From: Novosphingobium sp.
GTDB lineage: Bacteria > Pseudomonadota > Alphaproteobacteria > Sphingomonadales > Sphingomonadaceae
NCBI RefSeq assembly: GCF_027486195.1
Contig: NZ_JAIXPP010000059.1
Coordinates: forward strand, 1 to 64,000
DNA length: 64,000 nt
Direction: 5' to 3'
Every line of letters starts with the position of its first letter. The first letter of the stretch is position 1. Both the position numbers and the translations under genes were made by a program. This document shows positions 31,839-40,503 of this stretch, piece by piece. The notes under the pieces are model-generated. The model saw only the letters and a list, made by a program, of their open reading frames with translations, did no database searches and was not told where the DNA came from.

Positions 31839-31983
31839 ACGCAGCCCATTTTTCACGAGCGCATCTGCCTTTTCCCAATCGACTATCTATGCGGTCAACA
31901 TACTATGTTAAAATGGAAATCTGCCTTGGTTTCACGCACTCCAAACAGATTTGAAAGCACCTTTGCCTGCCAAGGATAAATAC

Positions 31984-32003
31984 CTGCGTAGGAGATGACG
32001 CAG
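31984..32003 (+). promoter_or_regulatory. Hairpin holding the ribosome-binding site of the HUH-like gene
   Basis: CTGCGT (31984-31989) and ACGCAG (31998-32003) pair around AGGAGATG, so the AGGAG site lies in the loop. The ATG at 32006 begins three bases after the stem. A loop-exposed site may allow protein binding and translational control. Confidence 0.4.
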
Positions 32004-32005
32004 CG

Positions 32006-32602
32006 ATGAGCCGAACGAAAACAGAAGATTATTCAGCTTGGGTGGATTGGGTAGCGGAACACGACTGGAATGTGTTTGGCACACTAAATTTTGCGACCGG
32101 ACACAAAGTCACTGGTGACGAAGCGAAGCGGCTGTGGCGCAGATTCTGGAATAAGTCTGACAGGTTGGTTTACGGCACGAGCTGCACGTACGGCTATCGG
32201 ATCGAACGCGCAGTTTTCACGCAATATGGCGCTTTAGGCGACAATGCGCACATTCACTTTCTAGCCAAATCGCCCATTGAACCCGCACAATTCTGCACGA
32301 ACCTGAACGCACTTTGGCGCACGACAACAGACTGTGCAGCACACCCCAAAAACAACGAAATTCTGCCAATTTTCAGCAAGCGCGAAGCTACCGAATATGC
32401 ACTGCACGAATTTTGGCTGACAGGCTCAGAAACGTTCAACCACGACCTTTCACATCTCAACCAAGCAAACACCAAGGCTCATGCTCAGGCAGCAAATAGG
32501 CTCACACAGGCAACACATGGCATCTGGCTAGCACGTGCACGGCTAGCATTCGACGATCACATGGCAGCAGCACAGGCACGATACGAACGGCGACACGGCT
32601 AG
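32006..32602 (+). CDS. HUH-endonuclease-like (rolling-circle Rep-type) protein
   Basis: The 198-residue protein has FGTLNFATGH (motif 1 type), AHIHFLAKSP with HIH (HUH motif 2) at about 78-87 and EYALHEFW (possible motif 3 with Tyr) at about 130-137. These occur in the order expected of rolling-circle Rep and relaxase-type nucleases, which nick single-stranded DNA through tyrosine. The expected motif-3 lysine after the Tyr is missing, so activity is uncertain. AGGAG precedes the start inside a small hairpin. In an island with an integrase, a Rep may allow replication of the excised circle. Confidence 0.55.
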   Translation: MSRTKTEDYSAWVDWVAEHDWNVFGTLNFATGHKVTGDEAKRLWRRFWNKSDRLVYGTSCTYGYRIERAVFTQYGALGDNAHIHFLAKSPIEPAQFCTNLNALWRTTTDCAAHPKNNEILPIFSKREATEYALHEFWLTGSETFNHDLSHLNQANTKAHAQAANRLTQATHGIWLARARLAFDDHMAAAQARYERRHG

Positions 32603-32739
32603 CGACAGGCAGCTTATGCTGCAGCTAGTGCGCTGTTTTCCATGCAGTTTGGAATGTGCTGAGCAAGCTTTCAGCGCATATCCCAGTCATACCTAAAACA
32701 CACAACAAAACACTTATCACATTGATATTAAATAACAAT

Positions 32740-33033
32740 ATGACACTGATTGAACATACATACCAGACATTGAAGCAAGCCCGACTGATAACCACACGCG
32801 AAGCGTTCAGCAGGGATTATGTGGGAATGAGCAGGAACTGGTTTGCATGGCAGCGTCACATGAAACGCGATTTTTCCATCCAAGCCGCCATCAAATGCCT
32901 ACGCTCCATCCGCGCTCAACAGCAGCGTAATCCAGCGTTGACCATGATGCAGCTAAATGCACTCATCCAAGCCGAACAGGAATTGCTTCAACACCTGAAT
33001 GAGCAACACAGCGTTGCCGACGTTTGCAGCTAA
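32740..33033 (+). CDS. Small hypothetical protein, DUF6626-like
   Basis: The protein is 97 residues from MTLIEHTYQTLKQARLI. It has REAFSRDYVGMSRNWFAWQRHMKRDFS, a possible helix-turn-helix-like segment, and a C-terminal helical part. I recall similar proteins under DUF6626 in sphingomonad plasmids and islands, without being able to check. There is no clear ribosome-binding site, and the frame is open upstream to 32656. Convergent with the next gene. Confidence 0.5.
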   Translation: MTLIEHTYQTLKQARLITTREAFSRDYVGMSRNWFAWQRHMKRDFSIQAAIKCLRSIRAQQQRNPALTMMQLNALIQAEQELLQHLNEQHSVADVCS

Positions 33034-33052
33034 CGCGAAAACGCTTTTCGGC

Positions 33053-33397
33053 TTAGCAAGCCACAAAAATGGATTTCAGGAACCCTACATAGCACCGCTC
33101 ATTCTCGATGTGAGCATATGTTGTAATGAGAGGATTGAATCGCACTTTGAATACAGAAAAGATTATATAATTCGTTTGGGTTACATCAGTGCCATGCTCG
33201 ATGGCAAAGTCGCCCATCAAGCCCGCAACCCCTTTTAGATCAGCGGCGGTGAGATCGCCTGCGGGATCATCAAACTGCGCCTTTTGATAGAGATAGCTTT
33301 TTACCTCAGCCCGGAAGTCATCTGCGTTTGGATTGTTTAAGGCCAAGATGGCAAATGGGAATGCCGCTATGAGCGACAGTACATGAACCTTGTTCAC
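33053..33397 (-). CDS. Small exported protein, DUF4359-like
   Basis: A GTG start gives 114 residues. An N-terminal hydrophobic segment (VLSLIAAFPFAILALNNPNADDF) fits a signal or anchor; the NP-x-DF that follows, and TNYIIFSVFKVRF near the middle-end, resemble DUF4359 proteins. Function is unknown. There is no close ribosome-binding site (AGG at 11 bases), so the start is uncertain. Confidence 0.45.
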   Translation of the reverse strand: MNKVHVLSLIAAFPFAILALNNPNADDFRAEVKSYLYQKAQFDDPAGDLTAADLKGVAGLMGDFAIEHGTDVTQTNYIIFSVFKVRFNPLITTYAHIENERCYVGFLKSIFVAC

Positions 33398-33463
33398 TCA
33401 GAACCTCATGTTCAGCGGCGTGCAGAAGACGCAAATTGAGCACCAATCTGCACGCCAGAGAAA

Positions 33464-33847
33464 CTAGCAGCCAGTATCTGATTTTCTCATCAGGTCCGTG
33501 TGCGTGGTGTCTAGCTTTAACGCTAGATCTTTAAACTCCGTCCACTGCTTCTCGCTGGGAGATATTCCATTTAGAGTTGCTTTCTCGGCAGCCCTAACTG
33601 CAATGAACATCTCTATAACTTTATTGTTACTGTCGTTATCGTCACTCATTTGCTGCCCAATTGCGTAGAACTCATTGCTGCAAATGCGCGCCTTTTTTGA
33701 CAGATCAGCATATTGCTTCTCAATCGAGTGCATCTTGGTGAGCAAAGATGCAAATTTTGCATCGTCGCCGCCAATTGCAGCAACGTTACCGCAACCCGAA
33801 ACAGCCATCGTCGCAGAAATAGCTATAACTACGTATTTTCTGTTCAT
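33464..33847 (-). CDS. Putative lipoprotein of the island
   Basis: The start at MNRKYVVIAIS is supported by the strong site GGAGGGG immediately upstream; a longer frame to 34006 is rejected. The 127-residue product has a lipobox AVSGC with Cys near residue 19, then a helical domain with heptad-like spacing. No family recognised. It is divergent from the XRE regulator gene, with the palindrome 33899-33914 between them, so the regulator may control it. Exported small lipoproteins in islands can be exclusion or entry-inhibition factors, but nothing here shows that. Confidence 0.6.
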   Translation of the reverse strand: MNRKYVVIAISATMAVSGCGNVAAIGGDDAKFASLLTKMHSIEKQYADLSKKARICSNEFYAIGQQMSDDNDSNNKVIEMFIAVRAAEKATLNGISPSEKQWTEFKDLALKLDTTHTDLMRKSDTGC

Positions 33848-33898
33848 ATCCCCTCCATGAACGCCTGCATCTGGAAACCAGACGCTTCCAGCATCAAT

Positions 33899-33914
33899 AG
33901 GAACTATAGTTCCT
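33899..33914. promoter_or_regulatory. Perfect 16-bp palindrome in a divergent promoter
   Basis: AGGAACTATAGTTCCT is its own reverse complement. It lies between the divergent lipoprotein gene (start 33847) and the XRE gene (start 33948). Restriction-modification controller (C) proteins bind related palindromes with a central TATAG, so autoregulation by the XRE protein is the simplest reading. Confidence 0.65.
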
Positions 33915-33947
33915 TGAGAAGTGTCCTGCAAGCGGGCCGATGGAGGC

Positions 33948-34181
33948 ATGGCTGCGGACGCACATTGGGAAAAATTGCTGGGGGAGAATGTGCGACGTTT
34001 GCGCAAGCAATCTGGGATGTCGCAGGAAGAGCTTGCGTACGGGGTTGGGGTAGATGTGCGCTATCTCGGCGGCATTGAACGTGCGCAGGAAAATCCCAGC
34101 CTGAAAGTACTCGTCCAAATTGCCCAGTGCCTCGATGTGCAACCCCATCAACTACTTCTAGATCAATCCGAATGGGATTAG
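33948..34181 (+). CDS. XRE-family helix-turn-helix regulator (controller-type size)
   Basis: The protein is 77 residues from MAADAHWEK. LGENVRRLRKQSGMSQEELAYGVGVDVRYLGGIERAQENPSLKVL is a classic HTH_3 domain that fills most of the protein. Size and layout fit C (controller) proteins of restriction-modification systems, though many unrelated XRE regulators look the same. A GTG at 33921 could give nine extra residues. The perfect palindrome 33899-33914 is 34 bases upstream. The gene is convergent with the unknown gene at 34220. Confidence 0.75.
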   Translation: MAADAHWEKLLGENVRRLRKQSGMSQEELAYGVGVDVRYLGGIERAQENPSLKVLVQIAQCLDVQPHQLLLDQSEWD

Positions 34182-34219
34182 GCAGCTAAAAAGTGCACAT
34201 TTTTGGGCACTGCTGACGT

Positions 34220-34855
34220 TCAATCACTATCCCGTTCGGGATGCACATTCCGAATTCCTGCTCGGCGCTTTGCCAGCAATTCGCTCGTTAAATCGCCACA
34301 CTCAAGCCGCGCCAATTCGTGCTTGATCACGTCAATTTTGACTGCTCGCTTGTCCATTTTGCCCATCTTCAAGCCGCCATTGGGTGTGCGGTTGAACTGG
34401 CCTTTGCTGGTAACGACTTGGGGCACAAGCTCAGGCTCGATGTTGTTTTCGCCATCCCACGTCCAGCTCGTGCCCCGATCAAACCACATATTCAAACTAG
34501 GATCAGCAGCGATGATCTCTTGCAGACGCTCTAGCAATTGCTCGTATTCAATATCCGCAGCACCAAACAGCTTCTTGGCGGCAGTGTGATTGCCTTTCTG
34601 GCTGTAGCGCTCGGCGCGGTTGAACGTGAAGTTCGCCCGTTTCAGTCGCGCCTCATACTCCACGATGGCGTCGGGCTTGTTATCCAACACGTCTCGCAAA
34701 TCCAGCTGCGCAGCCCAAGCAGCCACATACCGCTTGTACCCAACTGCACCCAGCCAAGTTTGCAGATCACGGTTCTGCACGTTTTTTCCCTGCTTGAGGC
34801 GCCCTAGCAGCCCCCGCAGCTTCCGCGCCCGCGTTTCGTCCTCGTGATTCACCAT
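34220..34855 (-). CDS. Unknown protein downstream of the Type ISP gene
   Basis: The 211-residue protein is mainly helical and charged, with a possible TPR-like stretch RAERYSQKGNHTAAKKLFGAA and WFDRGTSWTWDGENN. I recognise no family. The start is 12 bases after the Type ISP stop codon on the same strand, so the two are almost certainly cotranscribed. The C-terminus is basic (KRRAGIRNVHPERD). An accessory, inhibitor or specificity role for the R-M enzyme is an inference from position only. Confidence 0.65.
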   Translation of the reverse strand: MVNHEDETRARKLRGLLGRLKQGKNVQNRDLQTWLGAVGYKRYVAAWAAQLDLRDVLDNKPDAIVEYEARLKRANFTFNRAERYSQKGNHTAAKKLFGAADIEYEQLLERLQEIIAADPSLNMWFDRGTSWTWDGENNIEPELVPQVVTSKGQFNRTPNGGLKMGKMDKRAVKIDVIKHELARLECGDLTSELLAKRRAGIRNVHPERDSD

Positions 34856-34867
34856 CCGCGCCCTGGC

Positions 34868-37800
34868 CTAGTCAATTTCCAGCTTGGGCAAGCGGTTTAC
34901 GATCTTCATTGTCTCCAAGCTGACAGTGATGACGCGCTGGAACAGATGCAGCGGATACGCCGGGTTTTGCATCGTTTCGTTCGCGTAGTCGTTTGCGTCG
35001 TTCACAATGCCGCTAGCCTTGTCCACCTTCACGCATTGCCGTTCCATCACCCAATCCAGCGCACTTTTGCCGTTAACGACATACTCGTACGCCTCCAGCG
35101 GGATGCCAGTCATGGTGATGTTGGCATTGTAGCAGACGGTCGTTTTGTCCTGCTTCGGCCGTTTTCCGCCAAACTTCATCTGCTCGACTCGATAGAACGA
35201 CACTGGATCAGCAACGTGCCAAAGCTGCTCGCTGCCTTCCTTGTAGGTCACGGGATAGCGTTCAACGCTCTCGTAGTGCACGTGCAACTGACCCAGCTTG
35301 CGGCCAGCTTCCGCGAACGCCCAAAAATCTTCCGCCTTCTTGACGCAAGGAATGCGGGGAAGCTGTTTGCTAAGATTGTCCGCGAAACGTGCCCGATAAT
35401 CTGCGCTGTGCAGCAGCCCATACACGTAATAGAAAATGTCTTCTTTAGTGATGCTCGCACCCGGATATGCAGCCTGAAAGAGCTTCAGGCCGTAGTCCGT
35501 AATGCCATCACGCTCCACGTAGTCGCCATTGCTGCCACCCGAAAACAGGTCATTGTTGCTAGCTTCTGCCTTCTCGTAAAGCTTGAGGGGGAAGCACTGG
35601 CAACCTTCAATGTGCGCCATATGTAGGCTCGGCAATTGCGCGGTAAGAAAGACGCTAAAGCCGATTTTTACGCCGCCACTTGAGGTGCAAATTCCAACGT
35701 TTTTAGGGATTTTGCGCGGAAAAATGGCGTCAAATTTCCCAACTCGGTGTATCAAGTCGCGGTTGTAATAGTTGTATTGCTTGAAAAATGGTCGGTACAT
35801 TGATGGCTGAATGGCAAGTGCATCATATGAAACACTAAGCTTTCGAGCCAACCGCTGCTTAAGGCTGCTTGTCCAACTGATGTCATCTGGACTTTCGGCC
35901 GTGAACTTATCAGCATTGTCGCTTCCAGACGTGATATATGCATCAAGCTGGGCATTAAAATGAGCGATAGTGCGCGAAATATTGTCCTTTAGCCTCGTTG
36001 CGGACGAATTGAAAACCCAGGCATCTCTTCCGCTTTCCACACCACGCGTGCCTAGGGCGAACAGTGTTTTTTCACCTGCGCCAATTTCGATATAAGAGCT
36101 GAATGAGCTGTCGCGCTGCGCAATCCAGTCGTTGTGCTCGTCTGGTGTTAGCTCAATCCATGCATCGGCTGCACTCAGGCCGGCGATAGACCCAAACGAG
36201 GAAACTCGTGCCAGCTTCTGCTCACGCGTCAGATAGTCGCCAATGTCATGATAGTAGATCTTACCATGATCGTCGCTAGCGGGGTTTTTGACGAGGAACG
36301 ACACGGCAACGGGAGCACGACTACCAGAACCAAAAATTTTCCCGCCTTCCCGCTTGGAAAGCTCGCCACTCGTCCGCTGATTTCCGCGTAGATTGAACAC
36401 GTAAATGTTGCTGAATTCGTCCTGCAGGCACTTCCGCAGTCCGTTCATTGCGTTGCCATCCAGCCAACCGCCGTTGGTGACAAAGCCGATCACGCCACTA
36501 TCGCCAACCTTGTCACTCGCCCAGCGCATCGCCTGCACATAACTATCATACAGCGCATTCTTGTTAGTTGCGCTGGTTTGCTTGGCGTAGGTGTCAGCGA
36601 TGCGCTTATTCAGATGGGTATAGACAGCGCCTGTGCTGGATACGTTGTACGGCGGATTGCCAATGATGACGCGAATATCGAGGGATTTTTGCCTGTTTCG
36701 CCGTGCGCTGTTGTCCTGCATGAGAGCTGCGACCATGTCCTCGCTCTCATACATTTTGAAGGTGTCTGTTAGGCAGATACCTTCGAATGGCTCGTAAGCG
36801 TTGCCAGACAGCGAGTGGTATGCAGCCTCGATGTTGATCGCGGCGATGTAATACGCCAGCAGCACGATTTCGTTGGCATGGATCTCATGCCGGTATTTGT
36901 GCTCAAGCTCGCTTGCATCAATCAGCCCGCTTTGCAGCAGCCGGGTGATGAATGTGCCTGTTCCTGTAAATGGGTCGAGAATGTGAACGCCTTTGCTGCC
37001 CAGAGTTTGCCCGAACTCCTGCTGCAAAATGTCGTTCACCGAGTGTATGATGAAATCTACGACCTCCACCGGGGTATAAACGATACCCAGTTTGTCTTGC
37101 AGCTTGGGGAAAGCGCCAGCGAAGAACTTGTCGTACAGTTCTACGATGATCTTCTGCTTGCCCTCGGCGCTATCAATGCCCTTCGCGCGCCGTGCCACGC
37201 TATCATAGAAGCTCTCAAGCGCAGCAGCTTCCTTTTGGATGTTTTGGGGCTCCAGCACAGCCAGGACATTCTGCATGGCCTGCGAAACTGGGTTATGACC
37301 GGCAAAGTCGTAGCCCTCAAACAGCGCATCAAACACAGGCTTGGTAACAAGATGCTGAGCTAGCATCTCGATTGCCTCTTCCTCGGTCACGCTACCGTTT
37401 AGATCATCGCGGATTTCAGCCAGAAACTCGTCAAACACCTCACGTTCGGCAGGTCCTGTGTCGAGCACCGCCTTGATGCGTTCAATATGAGCCTTGGCAA
37501 TGTCGCCAATGTCCTTTGCCCAGTTCTCCCAATACGTGCGTGTACCGCATTTTTGCACGATTTTGGCACGTATAGCGGCGGGGAACTCATCAAGGATGAA
37601 GTGCAACTGATCTTCGGGTCGCGTTAGATCGCCCTGCCCATATTCCCAATCGGCAGCCGCACCTTTGCCAATTCCGGAACCTGCATCCATCGCCATGCTG
37701 CGCGGTGCTGGCAAGTTTTCGGCGACGGCGATCACCTCAATCTTGCCACTGCTGTCGCTTGTCAGTTCCAGCTTGTTGATGGTGGCATCAAACCGGTCAT

Positions 37801-39679
37801 CATGCGCTCTTAGCGCATTCAGAATCTGCCAAACAACCTTGTAGCGTTCGTTATCATCCAGCGCCTTTTCCGGCGCGACGCCAGCAGGAATGACTACCGG
37901 CAGAATGACATACCCAAGTTTCTTGCCCGGAGAGCGGCGCATGACTCGGCCAACGCTCTGCACCACGTCGATCTGGGACTTGCGCGGATGCAGGAACATG
38001 ATTGCATCCAAACTTGGTACGTCAACTCCCTCGGACAGACACCGCGCGTTGCTCAAAATGCGGCATTCTCCCGCGTCTACGTCATCCCCCAGCCAGTGCA
38101 GCAGCTCGCCGCGCGTCTTGGCGTTGAACGTGCCGTCCACGTGCTCAACGGAGCAGCTAACATGCCCTTGCTCGTCGCCATCCATTGCTGCGTTGAATTC
38201 GTCCACGACTGCGCCGAACTCGCGGGCAATGAGCTTGCTGGAACGTATGTCTTTGCAGAAGGCGATGGCGCGACGCATTGGATGCGCATCAACGCTAAAC
38301 TCCTCGTTCTCGCCTTGTTTCAAGAGCGCCTTGTAGCAACCGACAATCTTGGTCGCGTCGTCAAGCTGTAGCTCGTTGTCATCAGATAGCCTGCTCTGCA
38401 CGCCCCTGCTGACAAGCGTTTCGTCCATGGCGAGCACGATGACCTTATAATCGGTCAGCAGCCCATTTTCGACCGCCCAGCTAAAGCCACGAGCGAAGAA
38501 CACAGGACCGTAGATGCTTTCATCGTCCATGTCGCACAGCGCCACAGACGCATCCGCTGCCTTGGTCCTTGCGCCTTCCCCGAAGATGCGCGGAGTGGCT
38601 GTCATGTAGAGGCGTTTGCGGCCTTGAACGTACTGGTCGTCATGGATTTTGACGAAGTTGCTGGCTTCTTCGCCGTCTAGCGTTGCACCTGTGGTCCGAT
38701 GCGCTTCATCGCAGATGATCAGATCGAATGGCGGCAAACCATGCTTGTGCGCAGCGGTGAGCACGGGAATGCTCTGGTAGGTGCTAAACACGACCGTCAT
38801 GCGGTCAGCGTCAACGCTACCAGCTTTCTGGGCCAGTCTGGCGGGTTGAGTGGTTGCGGGAAATTCTAGTTCGTGAACTTCGATTTCAGCAACGTCGTCC
38901 TTGTCCTTCCGCCGCTTTCCCACCTGGGCATCGCTGCACACGGCAAAAGAGCGCAGAGCAGTGTCCGTGTCCTTGGTCCATTCGCGCACCGTTTGGGCGA
39001 TAAGCGCGAGCGACGGCACGACAAACAACACGCGTTTGCCACTGCCCGCGTAATGCTCCGCAATTTTCAACGCTGTGTAAGTCTTGCCCGTGCCGCACGC
39101 CATGAGCAGCTTGCCGCGATCATGTTCTGCAAAGCCCTGCTCGACAGCTTCCAGCGCCTGCGTTTGGTGCTCAAGCAGTGCCTTCTTGGGTTGCAGCTTG
39201 ATCTCGGCTGTTGCCTCGAAAAGCGACCAATCAATCGCACTCTCACGCAACGCATCAAGACCGATACGGATAACGGGAATGTGTTGATCCCGAATGGTGT
39301 CTTCTGCGTTCCCGCTCCAATCCACTTCGGTCGTGTCGATAAACACGCGGCGCTGGAATGGTGGCTTGGACGATGCAGCTAGGAAGCTGTCGATATCCTT
39401 CTTCTGGATGGCGTGCTGTGGAGAGTAGAATTTGCACTGGATCGCTGCAAAACCATCTTCCTCTCGCAGCTTCGCCACCAAATCTATGCCGGTGTCACGC
39501 CCATCAACGCCGTGCTCTTTTGCCCAATCAGCATACGCCCAGACTTGGCTGAATTCCTGGGCTTGCACGGGGTCATTGCGCAGATATGCAACCGCGAGAC
39601 GTTCAAAGTATGTCCCCTTTTCCCGTTCCGTGACGGCAGCAGCTCGATAGGAAGCAAGGAGACGATCAAGTGCGGACAT
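34868..39679 (-). CDS. Single-chain Type ISP-like restriction-modification enzyme (nuclease-helicase-methyltransferase)
   Basis: The 1603-residue protein has, in order, an Mrr-like nuclease domain (GIDLVAKLREEDGFAAIQCK, Asp66 and Q81-x-K83), a superfamily 2 helicase (Walker A ACGTGKT at about 194-200, DEAH at about 324-327, TATPR, and motif VI QSVGRVMRRSPG at about 574), a coupler, an adenine N6-methyltransferase (DPFTGTG at 902, IIGNPPYN near 1006) and a C-terminal target-recognition region. Length and order match LlaGI/LlaBIII-type enzymes, which translocate on DNA and cut when two converge. All catalytic motifs look intact. It sits between two unrecognised genes in one direction. Confidence 0.93.
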   Translation of the reverse strand: MSALDRLLASYRAAAVTEREKGTYFERLAVAYLRNDPVQAQEFSQVWAYADWAKEHGVDGRDTGIDLVAKLREEDGFAAIQCKFYSPQHAIQKKDIDSFLAASSKPPFQRRVFIDTTEVDWSGNAEDTIRDQHIPVIRIGLDALRESAIDWSLFEATAEIKLQPKKALLEHQTQALEAVEQGFAEHDRGKLLMACGTGKTYTALKIAEHYAGSGKRVLFVVPSLALIAQTVREWTKDTDTALRSFAVCSDAQVGKRRKDKDDVAEIEVHELEFPATTQPARLAQKAGSVDADRMTVVFSTYQSIPVLTAAHKHGLPPFDLIICDEAHRTTGATLDGEEASNFVKIHDDQYVQGRKRLYMTATPRIFGEGARTKAADASVALCDMDDESIYGPVFFARGFSWAVENGLLTDYKVIVLAMDETLVSRGVQSRLSDDNELQLDDATKIVGCYKALLKQGENEEFSVDAHPMRRAIAFCKDIRSSKLIAREFGAVVDEFNAAMDGDEQGHVSCSVEHVDGTFNAKTRGELLHWLGDDVDAGECRILSNARCLSEGVDVPSLDAIMFLHPRKSQIDVVQSVGRVMRRSPGKKLGYVILPVVIPAGVAPEKALDDNERYKVVWQILNALRAHDDRFDATINKLELTSDSSGKIEVIAVAENLPAPRSMAMDAGSGIGKGAAADWEYGQGDLTRPEDQLHFILDEFPAAIRAKIVQKCGTRTYWENWAKDIGDIAKAHIERIKAVLDTGPAEREVFDEFLAEIRDDLNGSVTEEEAIEMLAQHLVTKPVFDALFEGYDFAGHNPVSQAMQNVLAVLEPQNIQKEAAALESFYDSVARRAKGIDSAEGKQKIIVELYDKFFAGAFPKLQDKLGIVYTPVEVVDFIIHSVNDILQQEFGQTLGSKGVHILDPFTGTGTFITRLLQSGLIDASELEHKYRHEIHANEIVLLAYYIAAINIEAAYHSLSGNAYEPFEGICLTDTFKMYESEDMVAALMQDNSARRNRQKSLDIRVIIGNPPYNVSSTGAVYTHLNKRIADTYAKQTSATNKNALYDSYVQAMRWASDKVGDSGVIGFVTNGGWLDGNAMNGLRKCLQDEFSNIYVFNLRGNQRTSGELSKREGGKIFGSGSRAPVAVSFLVKNPASDDHGKIYYHDIGDYLTREQKLARVSSFGSIAGLSAADAWIELTPDEHNDWIAQRDSSFSSYIEIGAGEKTLFALGTRGVESGRDAWVFNSSATRLKDNISRTIAHFNAQLDAYITSGSDNADKFTAESPDDISWTSSLKQRLARKLSVSYDALAIQPSMYRPFFKQYNYYNRDLIHRVGKFDAIFPRKIPKNVGICTSSGGVKIGFSVFLTAQLPSLHMAHIEGCQCFPLKLYEKAEASNNDLFSGGSNGDYVERDGITDYGLKLFQAAYPGASITKEDIFYYVYGLLHSADYRARFADNLSKQLPRIPCVKKAEDFWAFAEAGRKLGQLHVHYESVERYPVTYKEGSEQLWHVADPVSFYRVEQMKFGGKRPKQDKTTVCYNANITMTGIPLEAYEYVVNGKSALDWVMERQCVKVDKASGIVNDANDYANETMQNPAYPLHLFQRVITVSLETMKIVNRLPKLEID

Positions 39680-39732
39680 GCAAGCTGCTCATTTCAGTTG
39701 GTGTTTGATGGAGGCGGGGCAGGATGAATGGG

Positions 39733-40386
39733 CTAGGTGGAAGATAGTAGCGCGTATGATGTGCGAGCGCGTCGAATTAATTTTTCGTCTATCGCGTCAT
39801 CAAACCACGTCACCAAATCCACCACCACCAAATCCTCAAAATCGTCATCAATTTCCAAGTGAAATTCAATTTCGCAGTTAATAGTTTGCGGATTTGGTAT
39901 TTGCGGTTGAGTGGGTATGCGCACCATTATGCTATATAGAAACTCTTCACCTTCTCCAGCGTTTAGCAGTTTGCACGTTACGCGCCCATTTGCGGATATG
40001 CGCTTTAAAAATTCCAATTCTTGTGGTGGCAGATAGGCGAAAGGTTCGTGCACTATCTCTTTTTGCGGCCCAGAAAATATGGGCAGCAAATCTTCAATAA
40101 ATAGCACGGGCTTGATTCTACGGAAAAAATCATTCTTCGTTTCTAAGGCATCAAAAACACGCTCTTGAATTGCCGCAAGCATATGCTGGAAACCGCATAG
40201 CTTGAGCGCTGTAGCGGCCAGACTTTTCATTTCGGGATATAAGCTCGGCGCTACGCCGTGTTCTGCATCCGCTGCCATTGCCCCAATCCCCCCAAACGTT
40301 GCCCGCAAGCTATCAGCCAAAAAACGTGCAAGCCATCCCAATCTGCGTCCCAGCCGGAATGTTATAGAATCTACAATCCATAACAT
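39733..40386 (-). CDS. Unknown protein upstream of the Type ISP gene
   Basis: The ATG at 40386 (MLWIVDSITF) is chosen; a TTG three codons upstream is possible. The product has 217 residues. A hydrophobic N-terminal helix is followed by soluble mixed structure (KPVLFIEDLLPIF, HEPFAYLPPQELEFLKRIS, and a beta-rich part with NCEIEFHLEIDDDFEDLVVVDL). No family recognised. It precedes the Type ISP gene by 53 bases in the same direction. It is divergent from the short recombinase at 40504, which shares its promoter region. Confidence 0.6.
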   Translation of the reverse strand: MLWIVDSITFRLGRRLGWLARFLADSLRATFGGIGAMAADAEHGVAPSLYPEMKSLAATALKLCGFQHMLAAIQERVFDALETKNDFFRRIKPVLFIEDLLPIFSGPQKEIVHEPFAYLPPQELEFLKRISANGRVTCKLLNAGEGEEFLYSIMVRIPTQPQIPNPQTINCEIEFHLEIDDDFEDLVVVDLVTWFDDAIDEKLIRRARTSYALLSST

Positions 40387-40503
40387 TTTGCCCAAAACCC
40401 CTGCATTTCTGCGGGTTTGCGCACCTCACCTAAATCGGTCGACGGCCATAATGTGTGGAAATATGCTGTCTAGCAACAGGAACGCACATTCAGGGATGAC
40501 GAC

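Noticed and set aside
36815..37363. 182-codon plus-strand frame inside the Type ISP gene
   Set aside because: It is antisense to the methyltransferase region with intact motifs and has no ribosome-binding site.
34868..39679. BREX or DISARM interpretation of the large enzyme
   Set aside because: No PglZ, BrxC, DrmA or phospholipase-type partner is nearby. The nuclease-helicase-methyltransferase order fits Type ISP.
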